Assembly: GCA_021805565.1 (NCBI GenBank)
Contig: JAJZFA010000013.1
Location: 1-64,000 of the forward strand
DNA length: 64,000 nucleotides
Direction: 5' to 3'
Origin: Pseudomonadota bacterium
GTDB lineage: Bacteria > Pseudomonadota > Alphaproteobacteria > Acetobacterales > Acetobacteraceae
The translations under genes were made by a program, and so were the position numbers. Within the stretch, counting starts at the first letter, position 1. Every line of letters starts with the position of its first letter. The notes beneath the pieces were generated by a model. That model had not been told where the DNA came from. It searched no databases and saw only the letters and a list, made by a program, of their open reading frames with translations. Below are positions 8,912-17,719 of the stretch, in pieces.

Positions 8912-9913
8912 TCAGCCGGCCGGAAAACCGGGCAGGGCAGGGCACCCCGGCGAACAGATCGCCATAACCTTGAACAACTGACCCATCGCATCCGGTCCGG
9001 CCAGCCGCCACGCCGCCGCCCTTAATGCCGCCGCGTCCGTCGCCGGCCGCCCCGCCGCCAGCCGTTCGGTGCGCTGGGATAAGCCCAACGCACCGAGAAA
9101 GGCGCCTTGTTCTACCGGCCCTTGAACACCGGCACCGGCAGTCCCGGCCGCCAGCGCCAGATCGGCGAAATCCACATGCGCCGTCAGGTCGGCCGACCCG
9201 GCATGCACCAGCGGATCGACCGGCCGCTTTCGCGCCAGCGCCTGCAAACTATCGCCCGGGGCACTCCGCGCCGGCCCGTAATCCAGAAACAGCGCCACCC
9301 CCGGATGGCGCGACAGCCGCCGGGCAACCGCCAGCACGAACGCACGGGCCGGTTCGTTGACCTCGATCGCCTCGCCGTCCGCCGCCGGTCGTCCCGGCGG
9401 GACATCGCCCTCGTCCGCCGGCAGTTCGAGCCATGCCCCGTCCGCGACAAATTTTTCGGTCCAGCCGGCTCCGCGCCGGACAAACTGGCGGATTGGCAGC
9501 GCGTCGAGGAATTCGTTGGCGATCAGTATCATCGGCCCTGCCGGCACGGACGACAGATCGTCGTGCCATGTCGCCCCAGGCACACGCGAGCCCTGAACCG
9601 CCCGCAGCCGGGGCGATGTCTCGATCAGATGCACGCGCGCCGCCGCCGCGAAGCCGGGCGCCGTCCGGCGAACCGCCCGCAGCGCGTCCGCCATCAGCGT
9701 CCCGCGACCAGGACCTGCCTCCACAAGCGAAAGCGGGTTCGGTTCGCCCAGGCCCTGCCATGTCACCGCGGCCCACAGCCCAATAATTTCCCCGAAAACC
9801 TGGCTGATTTCCGGCGAGGTGGTGAAATCCGCGAACGGATCGTGTGTCGCGTAATAGATCGCGTTGGCGCGCGCCATGAACCGGTCCAGCCTCTCCGGCC
9901 GCGGGCCGCTCAT
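8912..9913 (-). CDS. MidA/NDUFAF7-family SAM-dependent methyltransferase
   Basis: A 333-residue protein of the DUF185/MidA family. The N-terminal segment YYATHDPFADFTTSPEISQVFGE is the family hallmark, followed by the SAM-binding motif LVEAGPGRGTLMAD (near residue 65). ANEFLDALPIRQFV lies near residue 135. The mitochondrial homologue methylates an arginine in complex I subunit NDUFS2; the bacterial role is inferred to be similar but unproven. It sits 12 nt downstream of lgt, an arrangement common in alphaproteobacteria. The pgeF-type gene that often follows it is absent here. Confidence 0.87.
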   Translation of the reverse strand: MSGPRPERLDRFMARANAIYYATHDPFADFTTSPEISQVFGEIIGLWAAVTWQGLGEPNPLSLVEAGPGRGTLMADALRAVRRTAPGFAAAARVHLIETSPRLRAVQGSRVPGATWHDDLSSVPAGPMILIANEFLDALPIRQFVRRGAGWTEKFVADGAWLELPADEGDVPPGRPAADGEAIEVNEPARAFVLAVARRLSRHPGVALFLDYGPARSAPGDSLQALARKRPVDPLVHAGSADLTAHVDFADLALAAGTAGAGVQGPVEQGAFLGALGLSQRTERLAAGRPATDAAALRAAAWRLAGPDAMGQLFKVMAICSPGCPALPGFPAG

Positions 9914-9925
9914 TGCCGGACAAAC

Positions 9926-10738
9926 CTACCGGGCCGCGCGCTCATGCGGGCGCGCCCGGAGGATCAGCCAAAGGCCGGCCAGGAACATCGGCACCGACAA
10001 AATCTGCCCCATCGTCGCGCCGAACGCCAGAAAGCCCAGAAACGCATCCGGTTCGCGGAAATACTCGGCCGTGATCCGGGCGATGGCGTAGCCGCACAGG
10101 AACAGCCCCGTCAGCAGCCCGAATCGCGCCCGTAATGCTTCCCGCCGCGACAAAGCCAGCATCAACACGAGCAGCAGCACGCCCTCCAGCAACGCCTCGT
10201 AAATCTGGCTCGGATGGCGAGGAATCATGCCGGCGCGCGGAAAAATCATCGCCCAGGGCAGCGTCTCCGGCGCTGGCCGGCCCCACAACTCGCCATTGAT
10301 GAAATTCGCGACCCGGCCGAGTCCCAGCCCGATCGGCGCCACGATCGCAACGCGGTCGGCGAAGCCCAGTATAGAAATCGCGTTGCGGCGGCAGAACACG
10401 ATGATTGCGATCGCCACCCCCAGCATCCCGCCATGAAAGCTCATACCGCCTTCCCAGACGGCCAGAATCATCGCCGGGTGGGAAAAATAGACCGATGGCT
10501 GGTAAAACAGCACGTAGCCAATGCGTCCGCCCAGAACCACGCCCAGCGTGGCCCAGGTCAGGAAGTCGTCCACCTGTTCGGGCGTCGCCACCGTTGGCGT
10601 CAGGCGGACAAAGCCACGCACCAGCCGCCAACCCGCGACAAGGCCTGTGATATAGGCCAGCGCGTACCACCGGATGGCCAGCGGCCCGATCTGTACGATC
10701 ACGGGATCGAACTGCGGAAACAGCAAAACCGGGATCAT
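9926..10738 (-). CDS. lgt: Phosphatidylglycerol-prolipoprotein diacylglyceryl transferase
   Basis: A 270-residue inner-membrane enzyme that transfers diacylglycerol to the lipobox cysteine of prolipoproteins. Several hydrophobic segments are visible. The Lgt signature GRVANFINGELWGRP (near residue 136) is intact, as are SFHGGMLG (near 100) and the C-terminal AEYFREPD region. The ATG overlaps the stop of rfaD by 4 nt. The neighbouring rfaD and MidA-like genes on the same strand suggest one envelope-related transcript. Confidence 0.95.
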   Translation of the reverse strand: MIPVLLFPQFDPVIVQIGPLAIRWYALAYITGLVAGWRLVRGFVRLTPTVATPEQVDDFLTWATLGVVLGGRIGYVLFYQPSVYFSHPAMILAVWEGGMSFHGGMLGVAIAIIVFCRRNAISILGFADRVAIVAPIGLGLGRVANFINGELWGRPAPETLPWAMIFPRAGMIPRHPSQIYEALLEGVLLLVLMLALSRREALRARFGLLTGLFLCGYAIARITAEYFREPDAFLGFLAFGATMGQILSVPMFLAGLWLILRARPHERAAR

Positions 10739-11715
10739 ACGAAACGATCCGCCGCACCGAGGTAATCCCGCACATACCGCCGGACACCGTCCTCCAGCGG
10801 GGTGAACTGCCCCGCGTATCCCGCCGTTCGCAACCGGTCCATCGGGGCCTGCGTGAAAGATTGATACTGACCGCGCAAACTGGCCGGCATATCGATGAAA
10901 TCGACCAGCCGGGGCTTATTTGCCGCGTCCGATACCGCGTGCGCCAGGTCCAGATAGGTCCGCGCGCGTCCGGTGCCAAGATTGAACAGCCCGCTGACCG
11001 AAGGCGTGTCCATCAGCCAAAGCATGACGTCCACCACATCGCCCACCCAAATGAAATCGCGCGATTGCGCCCCGTCGGCCAGTCCCGGCCGATCCGATTT
11101 GAACAAGCGGGCAGGGCCACCCGCCGCTACCTCATTGTGCTTCACCTGCACAACTGAGATCATTTTGCCCTTGTGATACTCGTTCGGCCCGTACACGTTG
11201 AAGAACTTCAACCCAGCCCATTGCGGCGGCTGTTCCCGCCGCGACAGCAACGTTTTGGCGACCAGCAGATCGAAGGCATGCTTGGTCCAGCCATACAGGT
11301 TCAGCGGCCGCAGCCGTTCGAGCGCCGCCAGCGAAAAATCGTCCTCGAACCCCTGCGCGCCGTCGCCATAGGTCGCGGCCGAGGACGCATACACCAGCCG
11401 GGCGCCCCGGTCGGCGCACCATTCCCACAGGCGCCGGCTGAGTTCCACGTTCGTCGCCCAGGTATGGTCGCCATCGACGGCGGTCGTTTCGCTGATGGCG
11501 CCAAGGTGAAACACCGCTTCGACGGGCGGCCGCGACCCTAAGAACCCGTCCAGATCGTCCGGATGCACGATCCGCGAGGGCGGATGCTTCGCCAGATTGT
11601 GCCACTTGCCGTCGCAACCCAGCGAATCGACGACCACGGTTTCATGCCCGCGCCGCACCAGCGCCGCTTGCAGGTTGGAGCCGATGAATCCGGCGCCGCC
11701 AGTTATCAGGATCAT
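10735..11715 (-). CDS. rfaD: ADP-L-glycero-D-manno-heptose 6-epimerase
   Basis: A 326-residue extended short-chain dehydrogenase that makes ADP-L-glycero-D-manno-heptose for the lipopolysaccharide core. The N-terminal MILITGGAGFIGSN is the NAD(P)-binding motif. The family stretches LYGWTKHAFD (catalytic Tyr-x3-Lys), KFFNVYGPNEYHKG and FNLGTGRARTYLDLA are present. The ATG at 11715 is chosen over an in-frame GTG at 11721. It is the first gene of the rfaD-lgt-MidA unit and is divergent from ubiK. Confidence 0.93.
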   Translation of the reverse strand: MILITGGAGFIGSNLQAALVRRGHETVVVDSLGCDGKWHNLAKHPPSRIVHPDDLDGFLGSRPPVEAVFHLGAISETTAVDGDHTWATNVELSRRLWEWCADRGARLVYASSAATYGDGAQGFEDDFSLAALERLRPLNLYGWTKHAFDLLVAKTLLSRREQPPQWAGLKFFNVYGPNEYHKGKMISVVQVKHNEVAAGGPARLFKSDRPGLADGAQSRDFIWVGDVVDVMLWLMDTPSVSGLFNLGTGRARTYLDLAHAVSDAANKPRLVDFIDMPASLRGQYQSFTQAPMDRLRTAGYAGQFTPLEDGVRRYVRDYLGAADRFV

Positions 11716-11797
11716 GGGCACGGTCTATACGTCCCCGGCGACAGCCGCGAAAGCCGCTATCGTCAGCCGCCAACGGTAAAACCAGGAGTGACCCCCC

Positions 11798-12106
11798 ATG
11801 AGCGACCGTCCCCGATTTTTCGACGATATCGCCGGCGTGGCCGGCGGCGCGATCTCTGCCCTTGCCGGCCTTCGGGAGGAAGCCGAGGCAATGATGCGCG
11901 TCCGGCTGGACGACCTGATCCAGCGGCTGGATCTGGTGCGGCGGGACGAACTGGAAGCAGTTCGCGATCTCGCCGCCAACGCCAGGGCCGCCCAGGAGGA
12001 CGCTGAAAACCGAGCCGCGGCACTGGAATTGCGCGTGGCGGCACTGGAGGCGCGTGTATCCGTCCTGGAGCCATCGAACGACGATGCGGGTCCTGCCGCG
12101 GTTTGA
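11798..12106 (+). CDS. ubiK: UbiK-type ubiquinone biosynthesis accessory factor
   Basis: A 102-residue protein with an N-terminal amphipathic region (FFDDIAGVAGGAISALAGLREEAEAMM) and a C-terminal coiled coil rich in Ala/Glu heptads, as in the BMFP/UbiK family. Family members are trimeric membrane-fusogenic proteins that assist aerobic ubiquinone synthesis. AGGAG lies ten bases before the ATG. It is divergent from rfaD, near lgt, which matches its usual alphaproteobacterial context. Confidence 0.85.
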   Translation: MSDRPRFFDDIAGVAGGAISALAGLREEAEAMMRVRLDDLIQRLDLVRRDELEAVRDLAANARAAQEDAENRAAALELRVAALEARVSVLEPSNDDAGPAAV

Positions 12107-12218
12107 CAAATCCGGGTGCAACCAGCGTCCGGCGCTGAATTGACAGGCGCTATCCGCCGGCCGAAAAGGGCGCCGGTTGGCTCAGATTGGCCGAGATCAC
12201 CGAACAAGGGAAGAAAAT

Positions 12219-13445
12219 ATGCCGATTGCCAGACGCGGTCTTCTGGGGGGGGCGGCCGTCGCCGCCACATGGCCGGGTATCGGCCTGCGCGCGCAGACTC
12301 CGTCGATTAAAATTGGCGTGTTGGGCGACGAATCGGGAGTCTATCGCGACCTTAGCGGACCGATCGCGGTGGCGGCGGCGAAGCTGGCTGTCGCCGATTC
12401 CAAGGCGGCCGGACGCGATATCGCGGTTGAGTTCGTGGTCGGCGACCATCAGAACAAACCCGATATCGGCGCCGGCCTGGTGCGGCAGTGGATCGACCGG
12501 GACCACGTCGATATGGTCGTCGATGTTCCGAACAGCGCGGTGGCGCTCGCGGTCGCCAGCGTCTGCAAGGAAATGGATAAGGTCTATATCAATTCGCCCG
12601 CCGGCACCGCCGACCTGACCGGTCCGCAATGCGCGCCGACCACGATCCACTGGACGATGGACACGTGGATGCTGGCGCATTCCACCGGCGGGGCGATGGT
12701 CAAGGCCGGCGGCGACAGTTGGTACTTCATCACCGCGGATTACGCGTTCGGCCATGCGCTGGAACGCGATACCGCCAATTTCGTCACCCAGGCCGGTGGC
12801 AAGGTGCTCGGTAATGCGCTGACGCCCCTCGGCAACAGCGATTTTTCCTCGTATCTGATCCAGGCCCAGGCCAGCGGTGCCAAGGTCATCGGCCTGGCGA
12901 ATGCCGGCGCCGATATGGTGAATACGATCAAACAGGCGGGCGAGTTCGGTATCACATCGAAGGGCGTGAAACTGGCCGGGCTGCTGGTGTTCATCAGCGA
13001 TGTCCACGCGCTGGGCCTGCAGACGGCGCACGGGATCGTGGTGTCCAACACGTTCTATTGGGACCGCGACGACCGTACCCGGGCGTTCAGCAAGCGGCTG
13101 CAACCGATGATCGGCGATGCCCGGGCGGGCATGGGGCAGGCGGGGTGTTATGGCGGCACGTTCCACTATCTGAAGGCGGTGGCCGCGATGGGCGTGGCCG
13201 AGGCGAAGAAAAGCGGCACCGCCACGGTGAACCGCATGAAGGCCATGCCGACCGACGACGATTGCTTCGGTGCCGGGTCGATCCGGGCGGACGGCCGCGC
13301 GCTGCATCCGGTTTATCTGTATGAAGTGAAGACGCCGGAGGAGAGCAAATACCCCTGGGATTACTACAAGCTGGTGGCGACGACGCCGGCCGATCAGGGC
13401 TTTCGGCCGCTCGACGCTGGCGCCTGCCCGTTGGTGCATTCGTAA
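12219..13445 (+). CDS. ABC transporter substrate-binding protein (branched-chain amino acid/amide type), orphan copy 2
   Basis: A 408-residue TAT-type exported binding protein: ARRGLLGG followed by a hydrophobic stretch and RAQT. The mature N-terminus SIKIGVLGDESGVYRD is the HAAT-class signature. It is a paralogue of the protein at 6542-7759, with near-identical motifs around GGDSWYFIT, FSxYLxxAQASGAK and RMKAMPTDDDCFG. GGGAAG precedes the ATG. No permease or ATPase gene is adjacent, so it must use a transporter encoded elsewhere or have a non-transport role. Confidence 0.88.
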   Translation: MPIARRGLLGGAAVAATWPGIGLRAQTPSIKIGVLGDESGVYRDLSGPIAVAAAKLAVADSKAAGRDIAVEFVVGDHQNKPDIGAGLVRQWIDRDHVDMVVDVPNSAVALAVASVCKEMDKVYINSPAGTADLTGPQCAPTTIHWTMDTWMLAHSTGGAMVKAGGDSWYFITADYAFGHALERDTANFVTQAGGKVLGNALTPLGNSDFSSYLIQAQASGAKVIGLANAGADMVNTIKQAGEFGITSKGVKLAGLLVFISDVHALGLQTAHGIVVSNTFYWDRDDRTRAFSKRLQPMIGDARAGMGQAGCYGGTFHYLKAVAAMGVAEAKKSGTATVNRMKAMPTDDDCFGAGSIRADGRALHPVYLYEVKTPEESKYPWDYYKLVATTPADQGFRPLDAGACPLVHS

Positions 13446-13460
13446 CCCGGTTTGCCGGAC

Positions 13461-14195
13461 TTATCCTGTAATCGCCTCCAGATAAGCGGCCAGGGTGTCG
13501 TTGAGACGATTGTGCATGAACGTTTGGAAGGCGATTAGATCGCCGGTAAGCGATCCGCTTTCCAGCGCGTCCAAATACGATTTCCGGTCTTCCGGGCGGA
13601 TCGGGATGGGCACGTAGCCGCCGCGGATCAACAGCAGGTTCGTCAGAAGCCGGGCGGTACGGCCGTTGCCGTCGGTGAATGGATGAATGGCGGTCAGGCG
13701 GAAATGGGCATCGAAGGCGGCGTCCGGGGTGATGTCCGCCGTTTCCAGCCGGCGACCGAATTCGGCCATCAGATCGGGAATTTTCAGCGGATTTGGGAAT
13801 ACGAGCGGCGATCCGGCGATGCGCCGCCGATGCGAGCTGTAGATGCCGGCAATGTCCGGTTCGCTGCGCGCGACGATACGGCGGTGAAGTTCGCGCACGA
13901 TATTTTCGCCAACCGGTTCCGGGTTTGCCGCCACCGTGCGCATCCATAGAACGGCGTCGTAATGATCGACGGCTTCCAGATGATCCTTTAGTTTTTTCCC
14001 CCCAACGGTAATGCCGTGCTCGATGACCTCGGCCGTTTCGCGCAGCGTTAGGGTGTTGCCCTCGATCGCATTGGATGTGTAGGTCAGTTCGACATCGTAG
14101 TGCTTCCGCATCCCGCGCAAGGCTTCGGCCGCGACCGGACGGAGCGTAGCGAGCCGGGTCTTACGTTCGGCGATCGATGCAAGCAGATCATCCAT
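13461..14195 (-). CDS. Fic-domain protein, class II (AMPylase-type)
   Basis: A 244-residue Fic protein. The catalytic motif HPFTDGNGRTAR at residues 171-182 is complete. The inhibitory-helix motif (S/T)xxxE(G/N) is seen as Ser41-Asn-Ala-Ile-Glu45-Gly46, N-terminal to the Fic core, which defines class II. Such enzymes normally transfer AMP to a hydroxyl side chain and are held inactive by the Glu. No separate antitoxin gene is present. It begins 12 nt after the dnaE stop on the same strand, so it is probably co-transcribed with the replicative polymerase. The target is unknown. Confidence 0.9.
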   Translation of the reverse strand: MDDLLASIAERKTRLATLRPVAAEALRGMRKHYDVELTYTSNAIEGNTLTLRETAEVIEHGITVGGKKLKDHLEAVDHYDAVLWMRTVAANPEPVGENIVRELHRRIVARSEPDIAGIYSSHRRRIAGSPLVFPNPLKIPDLMAEFGRRLETADITPDAAFDAHFRLTAIHPFTDGNGRTARLLTNLLLIRGGYVPIPIRPEDRKSYLDALESGSLTGDLIAFQTFMHNRLNDTLAAYLEAITG

Positions 14196-14207
14196 GCCGG
14201 ACTTGCC

Positions 14208-17200
14208 TCACACTTCCTCTACCCGATCCACGCCGGCCAGCGCCTTTAACGCCTGCGCCAGACGGGGCGTTACGTTGAACCCGCCGGGCAGGGCGATTTC
14301 CACGTCCTGTTCGCTGCCGATGCCGGGTACCAGGGTCACGCGGCCCCGGCCGCCACGCTCGCGGCCCAGGAGCTCCCGTATATGCGGCACGGCGGCGGTT
14401 TCGCGCAGCCATATCCGCATCGACGCACCGGCCGCCGCGGCCGCCCGGTCCAGCGCCGTGACATCGGTCGCGGTAATCCGGACAGCCTCGCCCTCGGTCT
14501 TTAGTTCGGCCGCGACCAAAACATTGGAACCCGATGCCAGTACATCGCGGGACCGGTTCAACACCTCGCTGAAACAGGTCACCTCGACCGATCCGGCGGC
14601 GTCGGAAATTCGCACCCAGGCCATACGGCTGCCGGTGCGGGTGATGCGTTCCTTGGTCGCGACGACGGTGCCGGCGATCTTGATTCGGGATTCTCCGGCG
14701 GCGGCGCGCGCCTCGACATGGACGGACTGCGTAACGCCCATGCGTTTCAGCGCCGCTGCGTAGGCATCCAGCGGATGGGCTGTCAGGTGGAAGCCGACGG
14801 CCTCGGCTTCGAACGCCAGCCGCTCCAACGGCGGCCAATCCTGTATGTCCGGCAGGCGCAACGGTTCGGGCTTGCTGGCGGCACCGCCGAACAGGCCAAT
14901 CTGGCCGCTGGCTTTTTCGTCGCGATCGGCCTGTGCGCGGCGTAAAATCGCTTCGGCCCCGGCAAACAACCGGGCGCGATTGCCGTCCAGGCGATCGAAC
15001 GCCCCGGACCGGACCAGATTTTCGATCTGCATCTTGTTGATCTGGCGCGGATCGACCCGCGTGGCGAAGTCGGTTACGTCGCTAAACGGCGTGGTCCCGC
15101 GTCCGGCGACGACCGTTTCCATCGCCGCGAACCCGACCTTTTTGACGCCGGCCAGCGCGTAACGAATTGCCAGCCGCCCATCGTCCATCTGCTCGATGGA
15201 AAAATCGGCACCGGATCGGTTGATATCCGGCGGCAGCATTTTGATCGATCCGCGTTCGGCTTCCTGTTTCAGCGCGGCGAGGCGATCGGTGTTGTTCAGT
15301 GCCAGACTCATGCACGCGGCAATGAACACTTCCGGGTGGTTCGCTTTCAGCCACGCGGTTTGATAGGCGACCAGCGCATAAGCGGCGGCGTGCGATTTGT
15401 TGAAGCCGTAATCGGCGAATTTCGCCATCAAATCGAACACCTCGGTCGCCTTCGCCGGATCGATGCCGTTCTTGATCGCCCCTTCGGTGAAGACGGTCCG
15501 TTGCGCTTCCATCTCGGCGGCGATTTTCTTGCCCATCGCCCGGCGCAGCAGATCGGCACTGCCAAGGCTATAGCCCGCCATGGTCTGGGCGATCTGCATC
15601 ACCTGTTCCTGATACACCATGATGCCATACGTCTCGGCCAGGATGTCGTGGATCGCGGCGTGCGGTGCCTCCCATTTCTCGCCATGCTTGCGGCGGCAGT
15701 AATCCGGAATATTAGCCATCGGGCCTGGGCGGTACAACGCGACAGCGGCGATCAGGTCCTCGAACCGGTCGGGACGCATCTGCCGCAACGTGTCGCGCAT
15801 GCCCTGGCCTTCCAACTGGAACACCCCGCCGGCATCGCCTTTCTGCAACATCTCGAACGTGCGCGCGTCGTCCAGCGGCAAGCGGTCGAGATCGACCGTG
15901 ATGCCGAGTCCTTTGAGGTAGTTTTCCGCGCGCCGCAGGATGGTCAGCGTGGTCAGCCCAAGGAAGTCGAATTTCACCAGCCCGGCCTGCTCGACATGCT
16001 TCATCGAGTATTGCGTCACCAGGAAGTCGGATTTCGGGTCCTTATACAGCGGCACCAGTTCCACCAGGGGCCGGTCGCCGATAACCACGCCGGCGGCGTG
16101 CGTGGATGCATGGCGATACAGGCCTTCGACCCGCAGCGCGATTTCCAGCAGGCGGCCGATCGCCTCGTCCTCGGTGCGCATGGCCTGTAGTTTCGGCTCG
16201 CCGTCCACGGCCTGTTGCAGCGTCACTGGCTTGGCCGGATTGTTGGGGATCAGTTCGGCAACCTTGTTGACATGGCCGAATGACATGCCCAGCACGCGGC
16301 CCACGTCGCGCACCGCCGCTCGGGCCTGCAATTTTCCGAACGTGATGATCTGCGCGACCCGGTCGCCGCCGTATTCGTTTCGTACATAATCGATAACCCG
16401 GTCGCGGCCTTCCTGGCAGAAGTCGATATCGAAGTCGGGCATCGACACGCGTTCGGGGTTCAGGAACCGCTCGAACAGCAGGTTGAAGCGCAGCGGGTCC
16501 AGATCGGTGATCGTCAGCGCCCAGGCGGCGACCGAACCGGCGCCCGAACCGCGGCCGGGACCGACCGGAATGCCCTGTGCCTTCGACCACTGGATGAAGT
16601 CGGCGACAATCAGGAAGTATCCGGAAAACCCCATTTTGGCGATGACCGACATTTCGTAGTCCAGCCGCGAGCGATACACATCGCGCGTCGCGGCATCGGC
16701 GGACATGGTGTCCAGGCGGCGTTCCAGCCCTTCTCGCGCCATACCGCGAATCGTTTCTTCCTCGGTCTGTCCAGGCCGGACCTTGGGACTGACCGGCAGC
16801 AGCGGCTTGCGGGATTCCGCCATCGCGGCGCAGCGCATGGCAATAGCCAGCGTATTGTCGCAGGCTTCCGGCAGGTCGGCGAACAATGTCCGCATGGCGG
16901 CGGCGGGTTTGAACCAGTGTTCGGGGGTGACGCGGCGGCGATCCGGTTCGGACAAGGTGCGGCCTTCGGCGATGCACAGCAGGGCGTCGTGCGCCTCATG
17001 CATGTCGGGCGTGGCGAAGTAGCAGTCGTTGGTGGCGACCAGCGGCATGCCGCGCGCATCGGCCAGCGCGATCAGGCCGGGTTCGATGGCGGCCTCAACC
17101 GGCAGGCCGTGACGATGCAATTCCTGGGCAGTGCGGCCGGCAAAAGCCTCCCCCATCGCATCCAGCAGCCGTTCGGCTTCGGGCTTTTGGCCTTCCGCCA

Positions 17201-17630
17201 GCAGCCGCCCGATCGGGCCGTTGGTGCCCCCGGTCAGCAGCAGCAGGCCGGCGGCATGGTCCGCGATACGGGCGAACGGCAGTTGCGGTTTCAGCGTTGG
17301 GTCGGTTTCCAGAAACCCCAGGGATGACAGGCGTTGCAGGTTGGCCATGCCGGTGGCGTCCTGCGCCAGCAGCACCAGCGGATCCGGCGGCAGGCGCGGA
17401 TTGTCGGTGCGGGCCAGGGCGATCTGGCAGCCGATAATGGGCTGGATGCCCTTGCCGGCACAGTACTGGGAAAATTCCAGCGCGCCGAACAGGTTGCCCG
17501 AGTCGGTGATGGCGGCGGCCGGCATGGCACCGGCCTTCGCCAGCGCGACGATTTTATCGGGCTTTATGGCGCCCTCGCTCAACGAATAGGCCGAATGGGT
17601 GCGGAGATGGATAAAGTCGCTATGGGGCAT
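14208..17630 (-). CDS. dnaE: DNA polymerase III subunit alpha
   Basis: A 1140-residue replicative polymerase of the DnaE1 type. The order is: an N-terminal PHP domain beginning FIHLRTHSAYSLSEGAIKP, then the polymerase core with PDFDIDFCQEGRDRVIDYV (near residue 397, catalytic aspartates), then GYSLGSADLLRRAMGKK. A helix-hairpin-helix region and an OB fold follow (IKIAGTVVATKERITRTGSRMAWV, near residue 980). The length is normal for the family. The ATG at 17630 faces the divergent epoxide-hydrolase-like gene. A Fic gene follows 12 nt downstream. Confidence 0.97.
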   Translation of the reverse strand: MPHSDFIHLRTHSAYSLSEGAIKPDKIVALAKAGAMPAAAITDSGNLFGALEFSQYCAGKGIQPIIGCQIALARTDNPRLPPDPLVLLAQDATGMANLQRLSSLGFLETDPTLKPQLPFARIADHAAGLLLLTGGTNGPIGRLLAEGQKPEAERLLDAMGEAFAGRTAQELHRHGLPVEAAIEPGLIALADARGMPLVATNDCYFATPDMHEAHDALLCIAEGRTLSEPDRRRVTPEHWFKPAAAMRTLFADLPEACDNTLAIAMRCAAMAESRKPLLPVSPKVRPGQTEEETIRGMAREGLERRLDTMSADAATRDVYRSRLDYEMSVIAKMGFSGYFLIVADFIQWSKAQGIPVGPGRGSGAGSVAAWALTITDLDPLRFNLLFERFLNPERVSMPDFDIDFCQEGRDRVIDYVRNEYGGDRVAQIITFGKLQARAAVRDVGRVLGMSFGHVNKVAELIPNNPAKPVTLQQAVDGEPKLQAMRTEDEAIGRLLEIALRVEGLYRHASTHAAGVVIGDRPLVELVPLYKDPKSDFLVTQYSMKHVEQAGLVKFDFLGLTTLTILRRAENYLKGLGITVDLDRLPLDDARTFEMLQKGDAGGVFQLEGQGMRDTLRQMRPDRFEDLIAAVALYRPGPMANIPDYCRRKHGEKWEAPHAAIHDILAETYGIMVYQEQVMQIAQTMAGYSLGSADLLRRAMGKKIAAEMEAQRTVFTEGAIKNGIDPAKATEVFDLMAKFADYGFNKSHAAAYALVAYQTAWLKANHPEVFIAACMSLALNNTDRLAALKQEAERGSIKMLPPDINRSGADFSIEQMDDGRLAIRYALAGVKKVGFAAMETVVAGRGTTPFSDVTDFATRVDPRQINKMQIENLVRSGAFDRLDGNRARLFAGAEAILRRAQADRDEKASGQIGLFGGAASKPEPLRLPDIQDWPPLERLAFEAEAVGFHLTAHPLDAYAAALKRMGVTQSVHVEARAAAGESRIKIAGTVVATKERITRTGSRMAWVRISDAAGSVEVTCFSEVLNRSRDVLASGSNVLVAAELKTEGEAVRITATDVTALDRAAAAAGASMRIWLRETAAVPHIRELLGRERGGRGRVTLVPGIGSEQDVEIALPGGFNVTPRLAQALKALAGVDRVEEV

Positions 17631-17719
17631 TGGGACAGGCTATCAGAAGCGGCCGGGTCTGTGCAGAATGATCGCGTCACGCGACGCCGAACGGCGCACA
17701 GAAACAGGAAACAGCGGCC

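Noticed and set aside
9107-10135. Long plus-strand open frame opposite the MidA-like gene and the 3' part of lgt
   Set aside because: It is Arg/Pro/Gln-rich antisense translation of high-GC coding sequence. The minus-strand proteins have clear family motifs.
12150-13439. Long minus-strand open frame opposite the second binding-protein gene
   Set aside because: Antisense shadow with no family pattern; the plus strand has a signal peptide and HAAT motifs.
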